A stretch of DNA of 64,000 nucleotides from contig JARWIR010000016.1 of the NCBI GenBank assembly GCA_029959085.1, forward strand, positions 10,089,441 to 10,153,440. Reading direction: 5' to 3'. Below are positions 58,855 to 64,000 of this stretch, in pieces. Below the pieces are notes generated by a model. That model was given only the letters and a program-made list of their open reading frames with translations, was not told the origin of the DNA and ran no database searches. Position 1 is the first letter of the stretch. Every line of letters begins with the position of its first letter. Source of the DNA: Nemophila menziesii. Taxonomy: Eukaryota; Streptophyta; Magnoliopsida; Boraginales; Hydrophyllaceae. Made by a program: the position numbers and the translations under genes.

Positions 58855-61800
58855 ATGAATAGCTTAAATTTTGCAGGCAAGACTTGGGGAGAGTCGAAAC
58901 AACCCCTAAGTATTCTAATTTGGAACTGTTATGGTGCGGCTAAACCGAGATTTCGCCGGGTAGTCCGTGAAATGATGACTAACAATAGGGTCTGGCTTAC
59001 AGTGATAGTCGAACCTCGGGTTAGTGGTATTAACGCTAGTAGAATAATCAACTCGTTGCAAAAGGATAACTCAATAAGAGTCGATTCGGAGTGTTATAGA
59101 GGTGGAATCTGACTCTTATGGAATGATTCAAGCATTGATATAAAAGTCCTATCGGCAGGGCGCCAAGTAGTTAACATCGAAGTAAGCCAAAGTGGATGCG
59201 AATCGTGGCTTTTTTCGGCATTATACGCGAGCCCGGATTATAAGGAAAGGGAGTTTCTTTGGGTGGCTCTTCAGCAAGCATTTCAGAATATCAAAATTCT
59301 GTGGCTAGTGGCAGGTGATTTTAACCAAGTAGGTTTAGAAATAGACAAGAAAGGAGGGGAAACTGGAGTCTCACGAAGAATGGAGAAGTTTGAAGAGTAG
59401 AGAAACAGGTGTGGGTTGATTGACTTGGGTTTTATAGGTCCCCGTTACACGTGGTGCGATTCCTGGAATTCGGGTCAGCGAATTATGGAAAGATTGGACA
59501 GGGCTTATGGAAATATAGAGTGGCAGCTGTTGTTTCCTAATACTCGAGTTCATCACTTGGCAAGAGTTCACTCGGATCACATGCCAATATTGATACAAAT
59601 TTGTCCAAATGAGGGTTATAAGGTGAACACTCTGAGATTTCGTTTTGAAGCAGCTTGGTGTCTTCATAAGGATTTCAAAGATTTCATAAACAGTAATTGG
59701 GTTGGAAATGATATTGGGATGGGTGAAGGTATCCGGGTTATTCAAGAGAGACTTAATAAATGGAAAATGGATGTTTTTGGTGATCTTAATCGAAAAAAAA
59801 GAGAATTGAACGCAAGAATTAGTGGGATACAAAAATCATTACAAATATCGTATAATTCTTCGCTTGTTCGAATGGGTGAGCGATTTGCTAAAGAATATGA
59901 TAGTATCTTGGAACAGGAAGAATATATGTATTTCCAAAAATCTAAAGAGAAGTGGGTAGAGTCTGGTGACCGCAATACACGATTTTACCAACTTTCAGTT
60001 TTGACAAGAAGGAAGTCGGCTTTTTGCACTAGGCTATTGAATATACTCATCTGGGAGACAATGAGATGAGTATACTTTGGAACGGGGAACCCTTACCTTA
60101 CTTCATGCCTCATCGGGGTATTAGACAAGGGGACCCCCTCTCGCCGTATATTTTTGTCATGTGTATGGAGAGATTGTCAATACTAATTCAGGAGTTATGT
60201 AGAGATGGGAGATGGAAGGAGATAAAGATAGGACGCCAGGGACCTTATTTATCGCATTTATTTTTTGCTGATGATCTAATTCTTTTTGGTGAGGCCTCGT
60301 TTTCGCAGGTACAGGTATTGCAGGAGGCGATGGACCTTTTCTGTAGGGAGTCTGGACAAAGTGTTAGTGCCGAAAAGTCTCTCATATACTTCTCGAGGAA
60401 TGTACCGGAAAATCTACAGAAGGAACTAGCGGATGCGAGTGGATACTGTCTTAGCAAGTCTTTTGGAACCTACCTGGGGATGCCAATCCATTCAGGAAGA
60501 TTGCCGAAAGGATTTTACAAATGTATAACTGAAAAAATGAGAAATAAGCTTGATTCATGGAAGGCAAAGACTCTTTCCCTTGCGGGGCGCATTACACTCG
60601 CGCAATCCGTATTGAGTTCTATGCCAATTTATCAGATGCAAGTTATGAAGCTACCTAAGTATATTTGCAAGGAAATCGATAAGATAACTAGAGATTTCAT
60701 TTGGGGTTCATCCTCCCTGGAGAGAAAGGTTCATTGGGTGTCATGGGAACAAGTCTGTAAACCGAAGAAGCAAGGAGGTTTGGGAATTCGGAGCGCGGAA
60801 AAATATAATTTATCACTTTTGGCGAAATTGGGTTGGAAGCTTTTATGGCGAAATCCAAGTGTTGCTTGGGTTGAAGTATTTAGGAACAAATACTTTAAAA
60901 ATGGCTTATTAAATCACATAAAAAAATCAAATGATTCGAGTGCGTGCAAGGCCATTCTAGCGGGCGTGGAGGTACTTCGAAATGGTGTAGAACAAAGAGG
61001 TGATGGGGATTCAGATATATGGTGGAGTCTTGAGCATTCGGGTTCGTTTACGGTCAAGTCGGCTTACGATAGTATAGATCAGAGCGGGGTAGAAGACTCG
61101 TTCAAGTGGGAGATTATTTGGAAATTGAAATGTGCTCAGAAGACCCGTGTATTCTTGTGGAGAGTAGCCCTTAATCGCATTGCAACAGCGGAGAATCTCT
61201 TCAAAAGAAATATAATTGAGTCGAAAGCGTGTTCCATTTGCGGAGCGGCTCTAGAAGACCTTTATCACGTTCTGGTAAAATGTAAATTACCGTCGATTTT
61301 TTGGAGTTCACTTGGTGTTTTTGCAGGTAGTAACGGTAGGACAGGGACTGGTGGGAGGCCTGCCACTGCTGCGGAGCTGTTGGAGCCTGTAACTGATGGT
61401 GGACAGGTTGGCTGGAGGCATGGTCAGGCGAGCTGGATGTTGAATTCGGAACGAGCTGGACTGCAGAACTTAAATGAAGCCTAGCGCGTGAGTTGCAGGA
61501 CCGAGAATGGCGCTGCTGACTGCAGATTTATGACAGAAGCTCGACAAAGAAGACCTGCGCTAGATTTGGGGACTGCTGGCCAGCGAACACCTGCTGCAGC
61601 ATTTCGAAGTCAGTCACGGGATGGTTTTGGCGCAAAAGAATGGCTGGAAGGTCATCTATCCTCTAGTGTGATAATTGAAGGTATTGAATGGCCCTATTTC
61701 TTCATAGCAACCATCTCAATACTGTGGAACAAAAGGAACCAATTGGTCTTCCAAGAAATACCAGGCCTGCCCCATGACTTTGAATTTAGAAAAGAAGTGA

Positions 61801-62459
61801 TTTCATTAGCAAACTCTTTTATTCTAGCTTGGGGTAAGGCTTGTGATGGTGGACTAATCAAGTTAGGCAAAAGTATAATGGTCAAATGGACTAAACCAAG
61901 AGAGGGGCTTAAATTGAATGTGGATGGAAGTTTTTGTGCATCAAAGAAAGTTTCGGGTATAGGGGGAATATTAAGAGATAAGAATGGCTCTTGTATTTTG
62001 GGTTTTCTTGGCCCGTGTTTAGCAATATCCCCGTTTGTGTCAGAATTATTGGCCCTTCATTTTGGGTTAAAATGGGCTACTAATAATGGATATAATGCTT
62101 TGTGTATTGAGACAGATTCGGAGGGACTCCATGCGCTAGTGAAGGGCGGTGGGAGTCCTAATAATTCTTTTTATGACTCGAGGGAGTTCCACGCGCTAGT
62201 GAAGGGCGGTGGGAGCTCAAGCAGTCATCCCGTCTCAATAGTTCGTGATTGTCAAGCAATATTGCACAAGTTCCCAGACCTCGAGGTAACACACATATAT
62301 CGTGAAGCGAATTCTTGTGCGGACAAATTGGCAAAAGAAGGAGCGTTATTGCATGAACATCCAATTGTATTTAATGATCCACCGGATTACTTATGGAAAT
62401 TTATTACAAATGATAGGAGCGAACGGGCAACTTCTAGAGTTGTCTTAAAACATCAATAA
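58855..62459 (+). pseudogene. LINE ORF2: endonuclease, deleted RT, zf-RVT, RNase H
   Basis: The endonuclease begins ILIWNCYGAAKPRFRR and includes VAGDFNQV and SDHMPI. Stops sit at 59110-59112 (TGA where GGIW is usual) and 59398-59400. After WVESGDRNTRFYQLSV the frame breaks at about 60035-60070 and resumes at WNGEPLPYFMPHRGIRQGDPLSPYIF; the fingers and first half of the palm, including the first catalytic Asp, are missing, while FADDLILF (the second catalytic pair) remains. The tail (GTYLGMPIHSGR, SLAGRITLAQSVL), zf-RVT (CSICGAALEDLYHVLVKC), a stop at 61482-61484 and an RNase H (LNVDGSFCASKKVSGIGG, SELLALHFGLKWA, IETDSEGL, EANSCADKLAKEG) follow. The RNase H carries a short tandem duplication at about 62126-62213. 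Confidence 0.9.
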
Positions 62460-62543
62460 GAACTAGTGTTCTTCGTGTAATTTCATTTTCTTAACGACTT
62501 TTAGCCTCTCTTGTATGCAAAAAAAAAAAAGAAATAATCCTTT

Positions 62544-63629
62544 CTGTTTGTACCCCTTAATTTAGTGACCGTTTGGAGATGTTTTTTTTAGAAACACTTG
62601 TTTGTGTTTTTAGATGTTTAAAAAGTACTTTATACCTTTAAAAACATTTTTATGAAAAACACTAAATAATTTTTAATAATTTTAATTTTTATTTCAAATG
62701 CTTTTTTACTCTAAAATAATTATTTTCAAACGGTCCTTACTCATTCATATTAAACCACTTTTCTCATTCACTTCCCCATTTAATAAAAAATACAACATGC
62801 ATTTGATTAAAAATGAGTCAATAAAATCCGTTATTACTTTTTTTTCTATTCGTTCGGCTGTCAACCTTAATTCTGATTCTTCTTCTCTTCAAGTACACTT
62901 TCACCTTCACCAACTCTTTCACGACCCCTGCATTTTCACACATAGCCGACAACCACACTATAACGCTATAAATTTTCTTTTCCTCCAAAAACCTCTCAGT
63001 CTTCACCCATAGGCACCTCAAAAATACATAACCATTATCATCACATTGACCGGTGGCGCCAAGTATGATATTAAGATCAATTACTTTTCCTAATTAGTTT
63101 TGTATTTTAATTCATTTTGTAAATGTTTATTGATGTTTGTGTGATAATTTAATTTTGAGAATAAATTCATCGTAGTTAAGCCAACTAAGCATGTCAGCAA
63201 TGGGAGTACATGATTGTTATCATTTGATTGTATGAATCGCTTAATGAAATATCAAGTCTATCTCGAGGTACCTCACTTTCTAATGTTTAGCGGCTATGTA
63301 ATGGATTATTGCTTTGTGTATCATTTAACCTTCTTTCTTACATACCCTTTCATGCACTCAAATGGGTAAACTCAATTTGATTGGATTTTGATTCCAACTC
63401 AATTCCAACTCAGCATAAGTATCGTTAAGGCTATGATCTACAGTAACTGAAAAATGAAAATAAATTTAACTTTACGTAGTTGGTTGTATATTTTTGTTAG
63501 TTGGTCGATTGCATGTTGCATAAAGTATAAAATTGAGGTTAGAGAAATTACTTTTATACTCTTGGTATAAACTCTAAAGTGTTTTTTATTATTAAAAAAA
63601 ACTTATGCCCTACTCACATGCGAGACTGT
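62544..63629. other. Gene-free interval after LINE2
   Basis: No gene recognised. GACCGGTGGCGCCAAG at about 63048-63063 recalls a retroelement primer-binding site in reverse orientation, but no LTR is beside it. Confidence 0.45.
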
Positions 63630-64000
63630 TGGGTTAGTTCCTTTTCACTGGAGGACAACTCATACATTGGTCTGTATAAATCTCATTGGAACCAATGAAG
63701 TCGAACCTTATAAATCATGAAAGAGTGTATTGGAAATACACATAATTGTTTTGGTATCTTCAAGTCATTAACTCAATTCTTGAAAGGCCTTTCTCTCTCC
63801 TTTCTTGAGTCCTATATAAGGAGATCCATTTCAATCATTTTCAGCAAGTAAGAGCAAGAGTGAAACACCTAGAGAGTGAGTTTAGAGAGCACAAAAGATA
63901 GAAATCCGTAGAGGAGTTCCGGTGAATTCCCTTGCGACAGAATCTTGAAAGCCTCGGTTGGATGGTCAAATCAAGCGCGATCGGGACGAAATTTTGAGTG
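63630..64000 (+). mobile_element. LTR-like sequence with core promoter, cut by window end
   Basis: Starting at TGTTGGGTTAGTTCC (about 63628), the sequence shows a regulatory-type stretch, a strong TATA motif (CCTATATAAGGAG, TATATAAG at 63813) and a GA-rich leader (AGAGAGTGAGTTTAGAGAGC), the order found in copia LTRs. The element, if real, continues beyond 64000. A host promoter is the alternative. Confidence 0.4.

Larger units (their letters stand above)
56529..62526 (+). mobile_element. LINE with ORF1 and ORF2, reverse-transcriptase deletion
   Basis: The 17 bp AAAAGAAATAATCCTTT occurs at 56512-56528 and 62527-62543, the right copy preceded by an A-run, giving a clean target duplication and about 6.0 kb of insert. 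It carries a gag-like ORF1 and an ORF2 with endonuclease, partial reverse transcriptase, zf-RVT and RNase H. Several stops and one large internal deletion make it inactive. It is a different subfamily from the LINE at 31.3 kb. Confidence 0.93.

Noticed and set aside
63048..63063. Gypsy primer-binding site TTGGCGCC (minus strand)
   Set aside because: No LTR end next to it and no retroelement genes on either side.

Overview
The window is nuclear DNA of a flowering plant. The evidence is AT-rich intergenic sequence, GT-AG introns, a plastid thioredoxin y gene, ABA-stress-ripening (ASR) genes, egg-cell-secreted EC1 genes and dense plant-type transposons (CACTA, MULE, hAT, copia, LINE, SINE). ASR genes are absent from Brassicaceae, so a eudicot outside that family is my best guess. 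I cannot name the species. No bacterial, organellar or viral replicon features are present.

Only about six genes look intact: thioredoxin y (6257-7820), three two-exon ASR genes (13943, 38615, 54219) and two minus-strand EC1 genes (39753, 55372). The ASR and EC1 genes sit in a segmentally duplicated module, ASR followed by a convergent EC1. It occurs in four states. Unit 1 has ASR1 at 13943 and a broken EC1 at 34757, forced apart by about 20 kb of nested transposons. Unit 2 is 38.1-39.9 kb. Unit 4, at 46.6-49.6 kb, keeps only ASR 3' flank and linker. Unit 3 is 53.7-55.5 kb. Because the units are alignable, each serves as the empty site for insertions in the others, and several transposon boundaries are fixed that way.

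Layout: 1-2.0 kb degenerate tandem repeats. 2.0-5.9 kb decayed antisense copia element with a GAGAT target duplication. 6.3-7.8 kb thioredoxin y. 8.0-8.8 kb antisense LINE scrap. 10.6-11.9 kb Pack-MULE carrying exons of a type I inositol-polyphosphate 5-phosphatase. 13.9-14.4 kb ASR1, whose 3' flank is split by a 4.25 kb MULE-like element (14.5-18.8 kb). 18.8-20.1 kb duplicated linker. About 20.1-33.8 kb is a nested stack: an outer terminal-inverted-repeat element holding a foldback palindrome, a 9.5 kb two-gene CACTA element and a 5'-truncated LINE. 34.8-35.2 kb EC1 pseudogene with a SINE, followed by a CACTA deletion derivative (35.2-37.7 kb) and a 219 bp CACTA MITE. 38.6-39.8 kb ASR2 and EC1-2. 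40.5-42.8 kb hAT element inside a decayed coding region (to about 45.4 kb). 46.6-49.6 kb truncated module unit. 49.7-53.7 kb truncated CACTA from another lineage. 54.2-55.4 kb ASR3 and EC1-3. 56.5-62.5 kb long LINE with a large reverse-transcriptase deletion. 63.6-64.0 kb LTR-like promoter running off the end.

The most unusual parts are: the CACTA element whose second (TNPA-like) gene has its own internal cluster of the motif normally confined to element ends; the 39-copy 20 bp array beside it, each unit carrying a WRKY W-box core; the deletion derivative joining the TNP2 start to the TNPA end; the Pack-MULE; and the repeatedly duplicated pairing of a stress gene with a fertilisation gene.
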